Source of the DNA: Iodobacter sp025352645
GTDB taxonomy: Bacteria > Pseudomonadota > Gammaproteobacteria > Burkholderiales > Chitinibacteraceae
DNA length: 64,000 bases
Direction of reading: 5' to 3'
Assembly (NCBI RefSeq): GCF_033446605.1
Contig: NZ_JAWQUO010000024.1
Location: 1-64,000 of the forward strand
The position numbers and the translations under genes are program-made. The notes below the pieces were generated by a model. The model saw only the letters and a program-made list of their open reading frames with translations. It did no database searches and was not told the DNA's origin. The stretch's first letter is position 1. Every line of letters begins with the position of its first letter. Below, piece after piece: positions 7,585 through 16,060 of the stretch.

Positions 7585-8376
7585 ATGATGAATGCATATT
7601 TGCCACGCTTAAGCAGAGCTGCATCGCTCCCCATACCAGCCTGCGTTCAGCGCCTCTGCATAGTTTGCCTAGGATTGCTGTTAAGTCTATCTACCAGCTT
7701 ATGCTTGGGCCAAAGCAATATCGTCAAGATATGTGTAGGCGATTTTCCCCCTTATAACAGCCACGTACTCCCCAACAATGGGCCGATTATTGAGATTGCC
7801 ACCGAAGCATTCAAGCGCTCAGGCTATCAAATGCAATTTCAATATATGCCTTGGGCCCGTATTCTTAAGGAAGGGGAACACGGTGAATGCGGCATTTTAG
7901 GCATCTGGCGCAATGCAAAGCGCGATCAGCTATTTGATTACACTGACTCTCTAGTCAAACAAGAGCTAGGCTTTTTTGCCAGGCGCGGCAATCACTATGA
8001 TGTAAGTAGTAATAAGGTGCTGGAGTCACTTTCTATTGGGGTGGAACGCAGCAGCTATTTGCCACCCATTTTAGAAAACAACAAACTTCATTTCGACCCT
8101 GCCTCCAGCCTACGCACCAATCTATTAAAACTCTCCAAAAATCGTATTGATCTAGCCTATGGCAATAAGGCGGCTGGGCTGTACATAATCAAAACAGAAA
8201 AAGACTTACAAAACATAGAATGGCAAACACCCAGCCTAGAAATCAAAGATAGCTATCTTGCCTTTGCAAAAAAACATCCGCAAAAAGCCAAACTACTACA
8301 GGGATTTAAGCAGGGATTAGATAGCATGAAAGCCGATGGTAGTTATAAAAAAATACTGCGTAAAGGCAGGCTCTAA
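7585..8376 (+). CDS. Periplasmic solute-binding protein (SBP_bac_3 type)
   Basis: The product of about 263 residues has a long N-terminal region ending in a hydrophobic signal core (LCIVCLGLLLSLSTSLCLGQ, about residues 25-44). The mature protein starts near IVKICVGDFPPYNSHVLPNNGPIIEIATEAF, typical of extracellular solute-binding family 3 proteins for amino acids or similar solutes. No ABC permease or ATPase gene is adjacent, so it may be a stand-alone sensor or serve a transporter elsewhere. The frame opens at TTG 7582; the ATG codons at 7585 and 7588 are equally plausible starts. A second protein of the same class lies at 58861-59619. Confidence 0.75.
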   Translation: MMNAYLPRLSRAASLPIPACVQRLCIVCLGLLLSLSTSLCLGQSNIVKICVGDFPPYNSHVLPNNGPIIEIATEAFKRSGYQMQFQYMPWARILKEGEHGECGILGIWRNAKRDQLFDYTDSLVKQELGFFARRGNHYDVSSNKVLESLSIGVERSSYLPPILENNKLHFDPASSLRTNLLKLSKNRIDLAYGNKAAGLYIIKTEKDLQNIEWQTPSLEIKDSYLAFAKKHPQKAKLLQGFKQGLDSMKADGSYKKILRKGRL

Positions 8377-8551
8377 GCCGCAAGCGCTACCGCAAAACCA
8401 GCACTCATTTGCTGCTTATTTGTTCTGAATCAAGCGATCCTTGCTGATTTTCAACACAAACCGTTCAGCGCAAAGTATCCCCCTCTCCTCCTTGCTGCCT
8501 CTCTCTGCTAAAATCCACCATTAAACTTTGGCTTTGATAGGATATTCGAGC

Positions 8552-9280
8552 ATGGCAGGTCATTCTAAGTGGGCAAATATTCAGCATCGTAAAGGTCGTC
8601 AGGACGCAAAACGCGGCCAGCTCTTTACCCGTCTGATTAAAGAAATTACCGTCGCAGCCAAAATGGGCGGCCCGGACATTGAAACCAATCCGCGTTTACG
8701 TCTGGCCATTGATAAAGCCTACGACGCAAATATGCCTAAAGACAATGTGCAGCGCGCGGTTGAGCGTGGTTCGGGCAATTTGGAAGGCGTAGATTACGTT
8801 GAATGCCGTTACGAAGGCTACGGCATTGGCGGCGCAGCCGTGATGATCGATTGCCTTACCGATAACCGCGTTCGTACCGTAGCCGAAGTTCGCCATGCTT
8901 TTGCCAAATGCGGCGGCAATATGGGTGCAGATGGCTGTGTATCGTTCCAGTTTAAACACTGCGGCACACTGATTTTTGCTCCTGGCACGCCAGAAGACGT
9001 ATTGATGGAAGCCGCGCTAGAAGCCGGTGCAGATGACATCATCACCAATGACGATGGCTCCATCGAAGTCATCACCCCGCCTTACGAATTTATCACCGTA
9101 AAAGACGCGCTAGAAAAAGCCGGCTTTAAGGCAGAAATGGGTGAAGTCACCATGAAACCACAGGCAGAAACCGAAATTCTGGGTGACGATGTGGCAAAAA
9201 TGCAAAAACTGTTAGATATGCTAGAAAACCTCGACGACGCACAAGCGGTTTACACCACCGCAGTGATGGACGAAGAATAA
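8552..9280 (+). CDS. yebC: YebC/PmpR-family regulatory protein
   Basis: This 242-residue protein shows the invariant N-terminus MAGHSKWANIQHRKGRQDAK and the family blocks MPKDNVQRAVERGSG and YEGYGIGGAAVMIDCLTDNR. YebC-type proteins are cytoplasmic factors described both as DNA-binding regulators and, more recently, as helpers of translation through difficult sequences. The start at 8552 is fixed by the conserved N-terminus and an AGGA ribosome site nine bases upstream. The gene stands alone and ends in a clear terminator at 9302-9330. In many bacteria it sits next to ruvC, which is absent here. Confidence 0.95.
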   Translation: MAGHSKWANIQHRKGRQDAKRGQLFTRLIKEITVAAKMGGPDIETNPRLRLAIDKAYDANMPKDNVQRAVERGSGNLEGVDYVECRYEGYGIGGAAVMIDCLTDNRVRTVAEVRHAFAKCGGNMGADGCVSFQFKHCGTLIFAPGTPEDVLMEAALEAGADDIITNDDGSIEVITPPYEFITVKDALEKAGFKAEMGEVTMKPQAETEILGDDVAKMQKLLDMLENLDDAQAVYTTAVMDEE

Positions 9281-9301
9281 TCCCCCCCCGCATATCAACG
9301 T

Positions 9302-9330
9302 AAAAAGCCCGCTGCAACGCGGGCTTTTTC
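9302..9330 (+). terminator. Rho-independent terminator of yebC
   Basis: AAAAAGCCCGCTGCAACGCG followed by GGCTTTTTC forms a 7-bp GC stem (GCCCGC/GCGGGC with flanking pairs) ending in a T-run, 22 bases after the yebC stop codon. Confidence 0.9.
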
Positions 9331-9374
9331 ATTCATGCGCTATAAAGATCAGGAAACATTCTGATGAGCGCTTC

Positions 9375-11195
9375 ATGCTGCAACGTTTCTCCTACCTTTC
9401 CATTTTTGTCTTACTCAGCAGCTTGCTGCTATTGGATTACGGCTGGCTGAATTTTACCGCCGTAATTGATGATAGAGGCGGCGATTGGGTGCTGGAAAAA
9501 ACCGCCAGCCAGCGAGCAGCCTCCCCCGATATTGTGATTATCGATATCGATCAGAAGAGTTTAGAGGTCATGAATGAAGTGGCGGGTAGCTGGCCTTGGC
9601 CACGGGCGATTCATGCCGAGCTGCTCACCGCAATTGCTGCCCACCAGCCTAAAGCCATCGTATTTGATGTGCTATTTAATGAAGCAGACAGCTTTCGAGC
9701 AGACAGCGATCAGCTATTTAGAGACACCGTAAAGCAGCAGCACAATATCTACCTCCCCAGCACACTTTTGGTGGATGGTGTTGGCGCTAAATTAATCGAT
9801 TTACCCGCTATTTATGGCTTACAAAAAACCAAACAAGCCAAGCTAGATGCCCGAGCCCCCCTGCTTTTACCCCTTGTTTTACCGCCGGAAACATGGCGTG
9901 GTGGCTTAATTAATTTCAAAAAAGATGATGATGGTATTGGCCGCTATTACTGGATGTATATCGAAACCGCAGGCTGGCGGATTCCATCCATGCCGCAGCG
10001 CCTAGCCGCAGACTTGGCTTGGCCCAAGCCCAGTGGAACCGATATCCGGCTAAATTGGTCAAAAATGCACCGGCATATCAGCTATAGCGATCTTTATCTA
10101 GATTTCAACCGCGAAAAACCCCAGCGCCCCGCCGATGAGTTAAGAGACAAAATCATCATCATTGGCACCGCCGCCCCTGGCTTGCAAGATTTGCGCCCTA
10201 CCCCTGTATCGGCCAATTTTCCTGGGGTAGAGATCCTCGCCACGGCCATTGATAATTTGCAGCACGGTGATTGGCTGCAAACACCTGATCGCGGCAAATT
10301 TGCACCGCTAGGCTTGCTGCTGATGGCCCTGTTGTTACTGGGGTTTCAACGCAAAGTAAATACCCTATATCTGGGCGGCGGATTAATGCTGCTTACGCTG
10401 GCGGGTTTGGCGCTTTTTTGGCTAGGCCTAAGCCGCAATCAATACTGGTCTATCACTGCCGCCATCACTTGGGCGTGGGTTTACTACTGGTTGGCGGCGC
10501 TGTTTGCTTATCTGGCCGAAAAAGCCCAGCGCGAGCAAGCCATCAGCCTATTTGGGCGATTTTTGGATCAGCGCGTGGTGAAGCAGCTGGTCGCCGAGGG
10601 CGAAATCAATACCAGCCAGCAGGCAGAGTCACGCCAACTCACCATTTTATTCTCTGATATTCGTGGCTTTACCACGCTATCTGAAACCCGCAGCCCTGAA
10701 TATATTGTCAGCTTACTTAATCGTTATTTCTCACAGCAAGTCGAGATTATCTTTCGCCACGGCGGCACTTTAGACAAGTTTATCGGCGATGCCATTATGG
10801 CGTTCTGGGGTGCACCGGTAAATGATAGCGAGCACGCCAAACACGCCGTAGCCGCTGCCATTGAGATGTCGGCAGCACTAGTGAAATTTAAAACCGAGTT
10901 AACTGATTTAGGTGCTGATTTTGATATCGGCATTGGCCTACATACCGGCCCGGCCGTGGTCGGTTTTATTGGCTCGAATGCCCGCTTGGATTACACCATT
11001 ATTGGTGATTCTGTAAACCTAGCCTCACGCATTGAAGGCCTCACCAAAGGCATCTCACGGGTATTGGTGTCGGATGCCACCCGATTAGCCTGTGGTGAGC
11101 AATTTGTATTTGTGCCCCACGGCAGCTTTCATGTGAAAGGCCGTGAGCAGGAAGTTGAGCTGTTTGAACCTTTGGAAATAAGGAAAGCGCCATGA
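9375..11195 (+). CDS. CHASE2-domain class III adenylate cyclase
   Basis: This 606-residue membrane protein has a signal-anchor helix (residues 5-25) and an extracytoplasmic CHASE2 sensory domain (about 35-300; it includes PDIVIIDIDQKSLE and GSWPWPRAIHAELL). Three membrane helices follow (about 310-395), and then a class III cyclase domain (about 415-600). Both metal-binding aspartates are present (Asp428 in FSDIRGFT, Asp472 in FIGDAIMAFWG), and Lys468 with the LDYTIIGDSVNLASRIEG block favours ATP as substrate. It should make cAMP in response to an envelope signal. It overlaps the SH3 protein gene by four bases (ATGA), and an M48 protease gene follows, so the three form an operon. Confidence 0.9.
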   Translation: MLQRFSYLSIFVLLSSLLLLDYGWLNFTAVIDDRGGDWVLEKTASQRAASPDIVIIDIDQKSLEVMNEVAGSWPWPRAIHAELLTAIAAHQPKAIVFDVLFNEADSFRADSDQLFRDTVKQQHNIYLPSTLLVDGVGAKLIDLPAIYGLQKTKQAKLDARAPLLLPLVLPPETWRGGLINFKKDDDGIGRYYWMYIETAGWRIPSMPQRLAADLAWPKPSGTDIRLNWSKMHRHISYSDLYLDFNREKPQRPADELRDKIIIIGTAAPGLQDLRPTPVSANFPGVEILATAIDNLQHGDWLQTPDRGKFAPLGLLLMALLLLGFQRKVNTLYLGGGLMLLTLAGLALFWLGLSRNQYWSITAAITWAWVYYWLAALFAYLAEKAQREQAISLFGRFLDQRVVKQLVAEGEINTSQQAESRQLTILFSDIRGFTTLSETRSPEYIVSLLNRYFSQQVEIIFRHGGTLDKFIGDAIMAFWGAPVNDSEHAKHAVAAAIEMSAALVKFKTELTDLGADFDIGIGLHTGPAVVGFIGSNARLDYTIIGDSVNLASRIEGLTKGISRVLVSDATRLACGEQFVFVPHGSFHVKGREQEVELFEPLEIRKAP

Positions 11196-11716
11196 AAAAA
11201 ATCCTGTTGCTACTTGCCCTCAGCAGCACCGCTTGGGCCGAGCCGGCCAGTATTATTCGTAACTCTGATTTACGTGAAAAGCCCTTTCTAGACGCCGCCA
11301 TCGTCGGCCAGCTCAGCGCAGGCAATAGCGTGGATGTGCAAGCACGTCAAGGCGCGTGGATGCAGGTAAAAAGCAGCAGTAATTTAATCGGCTGGATCAA
11401 ATTACTGAATGTCAGAACGGGTAATAGCACCGAAAGCAGCAGTGGCAGCGGCTTTGGTGCCCTCGCCAAAGTCTTTACCACCGGCTCATCGGGCAGCACC
11501 GTCACCACCGGTGTAAAAGGCCTCTCTGCTGAGCAAATCCGTAATGCCCAGCCTAATCCAGAAGAGCTAAACAAACTGATCGGCTATAGCGCTAGCAGCA
11601 GCGATGCCAGCCGCAACGCGGCCAAAGAGCAACTGATCCCACAAACGGTGGCTTATATCCCCCTCGATAGCCAAGCAGCACCCAGCGAAAGTAACTCTTC
11701 AGAAAGGAGGCGTTAA
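11192..11716 (+). CDS. Secreted SH3-domain protein
   Basis: This 174-residue protein has a clean signal peptide (MKKILLLLALSSTAWA) and a bacterial SH3 domain at about residues 20-75 (SDLREKP...GQLSAGNSVDVQARQGAWMQVKSSSNLIGWI). A serine/glycine-rich, low-complexity tail follows. Bacterial SH3 domains usually bind cell-wall peptides, so it probably acts in the periplasm. Translation is coupled to the upstream cyclase through an ATGA overlap. The M48 protease gene starts 2 bases after its stop, which points to a joint envelope function. Confidence 0.8.
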   Translation: MKKILLLLALSSTAWAEPASIIRNSDLREKPFLDAAIVGQLSAGNSVDVQARQGAWMQVKSSSNLIGWIKLLNVRTGNSTESSSGSGFGALAKVFTTGSSGSTVTTGVKGLSAEQIRNAQPNPEELNKLIGYSASSSDASRNAAKEQLIPQTVAYIPLDSQAAPSESNSSERRR

Positions 11717-11718
11717 TC

Positions 11719-12555
11719 ATGAAAATCAAACTACTTGCCCTCTTATTGATTCCTAGCTCGGTGTGGGCGTTTGATCTTGGCGGATTAATTACCTCAATCT
11801 CAGACACGGTTAAAAACACCGCCGAAGCCAACCGCACCATTAGCCCAGAAGAAGAACAGCTGGTGGGTGCGGGGCTAGCATCTAATTTGCTAGGAGCCGC
11901 TCCATTAGTGGCATCCCCTGCCCTGCAACACTATGTAAATCAAGTGGGCATGTGGGTGGCCAAGCAATCTGAACAGCCCAATTTGGCTTGGCACTTTGGC
12001 GTGATTGACAGCCCCAATATCAACGCCTTTGCCACCCCTGGCGGCTATATTTTGCTGACCCGTGGCCTCATGAATATCTTACGCAGCGAGGCTGAGCTTG
12101 CCACCGTTTTAGGCCATGAAATTGGCCATGTGTTAAAACACCACCATATGCGTGCCATTCAGGCAGATAAAGGCAAAGAAGCCTTCGGCAGCGCCCTGCA
12201 AGGCGTGGTGGCTTATAAAGATGGCGGGGCCAAAAATCAACTTGGGGCGAATGTGATTAAAGGCTTTTCTGAAACCTATATCCGCGGCCTAGATAAGGGT
12301 GACGAATACGAAGGCGATGTAATTGGCATGGTGCTGGCGGCAAGGGCAGGCTACAACCCTTACGCGCTAGTTTCTGTTTTACAAACCATGGCCGCGATCA
12401 ACCCGCAGGACAGCACCGTGGCCCTGATGTTCAGCACCCACCCCAGCCCTAGTGATCGCCTGAATAAAATTGATCAAGTCATCGGCGATAAGCTAGAAAG
12501 CTTTGCAGGCGGCATAGAAAACACCAAACGTTTTCAAGCCCTCAAATCAAAGTAG
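11719..12555 (+). CDS. M48-family periplasmic metalloprotease
   Basis: The 278-residue product carries a signal peptide (MKIKLLALLLIPSSVWA) and the zinc site HEIGHVLKHH (about residues 134-143). A downstream EYEGDVIGMVLAARAGYNP supplies the third ligand. This is the layout of small periplasmic M48 proteases such as LoiP or BepA without its TPR part. It probably degrades or checks outer-membrane proteins. AAGGAGGCG lies just before the ATG. It is the last gene of the cyclase-SH3-protease operon. The stop TAG is the first triplet of a family A palindromic repeat. Confidence 0.88.
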   Translation: MKIKLLALLLIPSSVWAFDLGGLITSISDTVKNTAEANRTISPEEEQLVGAGLASNLLGAAPLVASPALQHYVNQVGMWVAKQSEQPNLAWHFGVIDSPNINAFATPGGYILLTRGLMNILRSEAELATVLGHEIGHVLKHHHMRAIQADKGKEAFGSALQGVVAYKDGGAKNQLGANVIKGFSETYIRGLDKGDEYEGDVIGMVLAARAGYNPYALVSVLQTMAAINPQDSTVALMFSTHPSPSDRLNKIDQVIGDKLESFAGGIENTKRFQALKSK

Positions 12556-12577
12556 GGGCACGGCATGCCGTGCCCGA
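12552..12577. repeat. Dispersed palindrome, family A
   Basis: GGGCACGGCATGCCGTGCCC at 12556-12575 directly follows, and includes in its flank, the TAG stop codon of the M48 protease gene. Other copies share the flank GTAG, so the stop codon appears to be part of the repeat unit. Confidence 0.8.
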
Positions 12578-12759
12578 TAAGCATGCCCTGCCCAAAAAAT
12601 CTGCCGTAATCCGCCATGACGCACAAGGGCGGCTTACGGCAAAAACCACCTAAACCGCCCTATATTAAAAAAACAATCCGTAATTTCCGCTACTAAGTTA
12701 AAAACGTTAAGCACCGCGGCTCGCCGTATAATCTGGCATCTTCTTTGGGATAGATCGCC

Positions 12760-14055
12760 ATGCAGCCTTTTGTTGCCCGCCGCTCCACCTTATCCACTCG
12801 CTTAGCTGCGGGTGTGCTTGTTGTGCCAAACACGACAGAAATCATCCGAAATGCCGATACCACCTATCCATTTCGCTATGATTCGAGCTTTTACTACCTC
12901 ACGGGTTTTAACGAGCCCGATGCTGTTTTTGTGCAAATCAATCAAGCGGGCAGCACGCAAAATATCCTATTCTGCCGCCCTAAAGATTTAGAGCGCGAAA
13001 TCTGGGATGGCCATCGTTATGGGCCAGAAGAAGCCTGCAAAGCTTTTGGCTTTGATGCGGCGTATTCCATCGAAGAACTCGATAATAAAATGATTGAGCT
13101 GTTACAAAATCAGCCGCGTATTCACACCACTTTTGGCCACAATCCCACGTGGGATAGCCAAGTCAGCCGCTGGGTAAACGGAGTACGAGCCAAGGTACGT
13201 AGCGGTGTTACGGCTCCCAATGAAATCCATGATGTGCGCGGCACCATTGCCGAAATGCGCTTATTTAAAGATAAATTTGAACTGGTGCACCTGCGTAAAG
13301 CGGGGCTGATTAACTCGGCCGCTCACGCCCGCGCCATGCGCTTTGCCCGCCCAGGCCAAATGGAATACGAAGTAGAAGCCGAAATCCTGCACGATTATTA
13401 TCGCCAAGGTAGCCGCTTTCCTGCTTACTCCAGCATTGTGGCGGCAGGCGCAAATGCCACCTGCCTGCATTACGGCGAAAACAATAAGCCACTTCAGGAT
13501 GGCGATTTAATCTTGATTGATGCGGGTTGCGAGATCGAAGGTTACGCATCCGATATCACCCGTACTTTTCCAGTCAATGGCAAATATAGCGGCCCGCAAA
13601 AAGACGTTTACGAAATCACCCTAGCTGCCCAATACGCCGCGCTAGACGCTTGCCGCGTTGGCCAAAGCTGGAACGCCCCGCACGAAGCTGCGGTACGGGT
13701 GCTCACACAGGGCATGCTTGATTTGGGGCTGCTACAAGGATCGCTGGATGGCGCAATTGAATCGCTCAGCTATAAGCAGTTTTACATGCACAATACCGGC
13801 CACTGGATGGGGCTGGATGTGCACGATGCAGGCGCTTACAAAATCCAAGGTGAATGGCGCAAGCTAGAAGCGGGCATGGTAATGACGGTAGAGCCAGGCT
13901 TTTATATTCGCCCAGCCGCCAATGTGCCCACGCACTTTGAAAACATCGGTGTGCGCATCGAAGACGATGTACTCATCACCCCAAATGGCATGGAAAACCT
14001 CACCGAATCCTGCCCTAAAACCGTGGCAGAGATTGAAGCGGTAATGGCGAGATAA
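12760..14055 (+). CDS. pepP: Xaa-Pro aminopeptidase (PepP, M24B)
   Basis: This 431-residue cytoplasmic metallopeptidase releases N-terminal residues linked to proline. The N-terminal half is the creatinase-like domain. The C-terminal catalytic domain shows all five metal ligands: Asp in LIDAGCEIEGYASDITRTFP (two Asp), His in HNTGHWMGLDVHD, Glu in MVMTVEPGFYI and Glu in ENIGVRIEDDVL. Length and motifs are those of E. coli PepP. A UbiH-type gene follows on the same strand. The pepP-ubiH order is widely conserved in proteobacteria, although here a 359-bp spacer with a repeat separates them. Confidence 0.95.
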   Translation: MQPFVARRSTLSTRLAAGVLVVPNTTEIIRNADTTYPFRYDSSFYYLTGFNEPDAVFVQINQAGSTQNILFCRPKDLEREIWDGHRYGPEEACKAFGFDAAYSIEELDNKMIELLQNQPRIHTTFGHNPTWDSQVSRWVNGVRAKVRSGVTAPNEIHDVRGTIAEMRLFKDKFELVHLRKAGLINSAAHARAMRFARPGQMEYEVEAEILHDYYRQGSRFPAYSSIVAAGANATCLHYGENNKPLQDGDLILIDAGCEIEGYASDITRTFPVNGKYSGPQKDVYEITLAAQYAALDACRVGQSWNAPHEAAVRVLTQGMLDLGLLQGSLDGAIESLSYKQFYMHNTGHWMGLDVHDAGAYKIQGEWRKLEAGMVMTVEPGFYIRPAANVPTHFENIGVRIEDDVLITPNGMENLTESCPKTVAEIEAVMAR

Positions 14056-14414
14056 TCAGCTAATTTGTAAAGTGAACCCCATGTACGCTAAAAAAGTTAC
14101 ATAGAACCTTAAAGTGTATGAAATAGTGCTAAGCCTTGAACCGCAAAGATTGTGAGAGCACAGAGAAAGACTCAAAGCCTTATTTCCTCTGTGAAACTCT
14201 GTGCCCTCTGTGTTTTCTGTAGTTTAAGATTTAACCCGCTGATTCATCTCATGATTTTTTTGCTTAGCGCATATGGGGTGGGCCCTCGTGCCCACGCACT
14301 TCGTCCATGAATCCGCGTAAGCACAGCTACCCAAATATTCCTGCCTTTATTCATGGGCAAAAAGCCTGCATCGCCCTACAATACCCACCGTGATTCAAGC
14401 TTTAGGTTGTAAAC
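14056..14414. other. Spacer between pepP and the ubiH-type gene
   Basis: No gene is seen. The stretch holds a family F repeat (14136-14226) and a segment around 14280-14325 with GTGGGCCCTCGTGCCCACGC that resembles the family C repeat arms. The promoter of the downstream gene must lie in the last 100 bases. Confidence 0.5.
14136..14226. repeat. Dispersed repeat, family F (CACAGAG-rich)
   Basis: The left part TTGAACCGCAAAGATTGTGA is paired with a right part containing CTCTGTGCCCTCTGTGTTTT. Related CCACAGAGAACACAGAGG-like units occur at 35581-35620, 49225-49256 and, as a long inverted repeat, at 53786-53922. The two arms are imperfect complements here, so the hairpin is decayed. Confidence 0.55.
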
Positions 14415-15584
14415 ATGCTTTTAGACAAACTCCCCCTTCATGTAGACGTGCTGATTGTTGGCGGTGGGCCAGTGGGTGCACTGGTACTGCAAAGGCTAGC
14501 TGCGGCGGGCATGGATGCTTTGCTCGTTGATGCCAAACCTAAAATCGACGCCGATCCACGCGCCATCGCGCTCTCTTGGGCCAGCTTTGAGGCGCTTAAT
14601 CGGGTGGGTTTATGGGCAGATAATCTAAACGCTACGGCCATTAAGCAAGTCCATATCTCGCAGCAAGGCACCATAGGCCGCACCGAGCTAAAAGCAGCAG
14701 ATATCAGCCTACCCGCGCTGGGCTTTGTGGTGGCTTACGATAAACTCGCCAGCCACGCCTTTAATACGCTCAGCCAAAGCCCTGCTAAGGCCGCATTAGG
14801 CTTTCGTGTTAACACCATCAAACGTCTTGCCCGCTTTGCCCAAATCAGCGTTGACGGCCCCAATGGCGAAGAGCAGCTGAGTGCCCGCTTAGTGATTCTT
14901 GCCGATGGTGGCCAGCTGATTAGCCAGCTCGATGACATCAAACAAACCATCAAGCCTTATCAACAGCACGCTATTCTGGCGAGGCTAACACCGCTAGAAC
15001 CCCATTGTGGCACGGCCTATGAGCGCTTTGCAGACGATGCCACACTGGCGCTCTTGCCCAATGGATCAGACTATATGTTGGTTTGGCCGCAATCGCCAGA
15101 GCTTGCAGCCGAGCGCCTTGCCATGAGCGATGCGGACTTTATTGCCGCCGTCACCCAGCGTTTTTCTGGGCGTATCGCGGGGTTTTCTAGCGTAGGCTCA
15201 AGGGCCAGCTGGCCGCTTGCGCTAAAAACCTTAGCTTCTGTCGTAGGGCAAAGAGTGGTGCTAATCGGCAATGCCGCGCAAACGCTGCACCCTGTGGCTG
15301 GGCAAGGGCTAAACCTAGGGCTACGTGACGCCACCACCTTGGCCGAGCTATTAATTTGCTCCCGCCAAGATGAATTAGGCGAACCCGAGCAACTAGCCCG
15401 CTATGCACGCTTACGCAAAAAAGACGCCGGTTTAGTCACCCACTTTACCGATGGCTTAATCACCATTTTTGATCAACCTAGCCCGCTGCTTAAACACGGC
15501 CGAAGCCTAGGGCTGATCGCTATGGACCAGGTAGCTTGGCTGCGTAAAGGCTTTACTAAGCGCATGGTGTTTGGCGCAAGATAA
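14415..15584 (+). CDS. ubiH: UbiH/UbiF/COQ6-family FAD monooxygenase (ubiquinone synthesis)
   Basis: This 389-residue flavin hydroxylase begins with an FAD-binding motif (LIVGGGPVGALVLQRL). It has the UbiH-like DPRAIALSWASFEAL around residue 50 and the second FAD motif VVLIGNAAQTLHPVAGQGLNLGLRDA near residue 285. Members hydroxylate the aromatic ring of ubiquinone precursors. The DPRAIALS block and the position after pepP point to UbiH (C6 or C4 hydroxylation), but UbiF/UbiI-like activity cannot be excluded from sequence alone. Confidence 0.8.
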   Translation: MLLDKLPLHVDVLIVGGGPVGALVLQRLAAAGMDALLVDAKPKIDADPRAIALSWASFEALNRVGLWADNLNATAIKQVHISQQGTIGRTELKAADISLPALGFVVAYDKLASHAFNTLSQSPAKAALGFRVNTIKRLARFAQISVDGPNGEEQLSARLVILADGGQLISQLDDIKQTIKPYQQHAILARLTPLEPHCGTAYERFADDATLALLPNGSDYMLVWPQSPELAAERLAMSDADFIAAVTQRFSGRIAGFSSVGSRASWPLALKTLASVVGQRVVLIGNAAQTLHPVAGQGLNLGLRDATTLAELLICSRQDELGEPEQLARYARLRKKDAGLVTHFTDGLITIFDQPSPLLKHGRSLGLIAMDQVAWLRKGFTKRMVFGAR

Positions 15585-15630
15585 CGAAGTAGCCAACCAT
15601 CCGTTTTATTACATTTTAGACTGACTAAAA

Positions 15631-15708
15631 AAGCGTCATCCCCATGTGTTTTTACCGAGGATCCAGCAACAGCACTGGATTCCCGCCTGTGCGGGAATGA
15701 CGACGCTT
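15631..15708. repeat. Dispersed palindromic repeat, family E
   Basis: The unit runs from AAGCGTCATCCCC to GGGAATGACGACGCTT. An inner GGATTCCCGCCTGTGCGGGA hairpin and a GATCCAGCAACAGCACTGGA segment lie between the arms. A second copy at 58626-58694 has the same order of blocks (CGTCATCCCC, GGGGATCCAGCG, TGGATTCCCACC, AATGACG). The style recalls the GGAAT-containing repeats known in Neisseria and other betaproteobacteria. Confidence 0.65.
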
Positions 15709-16060
15709 ATTTTAGTTACTTTCGGAAACTGATGGCCCAATACATACATGATTCAATGTACGTATGAAGTTATGAAAAAAAATACTATAATTATCTTTGC
15801 ATAAATATTGTATAATTCGTAATACTAATCCAACTACCATAGTATATTTTTTTCATAAAAAAATAATATAATCTTAATAATCATTGTTAAAAAACAAACA
15901 TTTTCACTAAAAAATCATAAATAAATAGAAAATATTTAAATTAAAAAAATACTTATTATTGATTCAACATGGTTTTGAAATAAAATACGGCTCATAAGAA
16001 AATAAAATATATTTTACAATTAGCATATTTTCAAATTAGCTATTTTAATGGAATCTCAAA
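15709..16060. other. AT-rich spacer before the STAS-like gene
   Basis: About 350 bases with long A and T runs and no open frame. The base composition differs sharply from the genes on both sides and resembles 122-414. It may be a promoter region bent by A-tracts or DNA of separate origin; no definite element was found. Confidence 0.5.
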
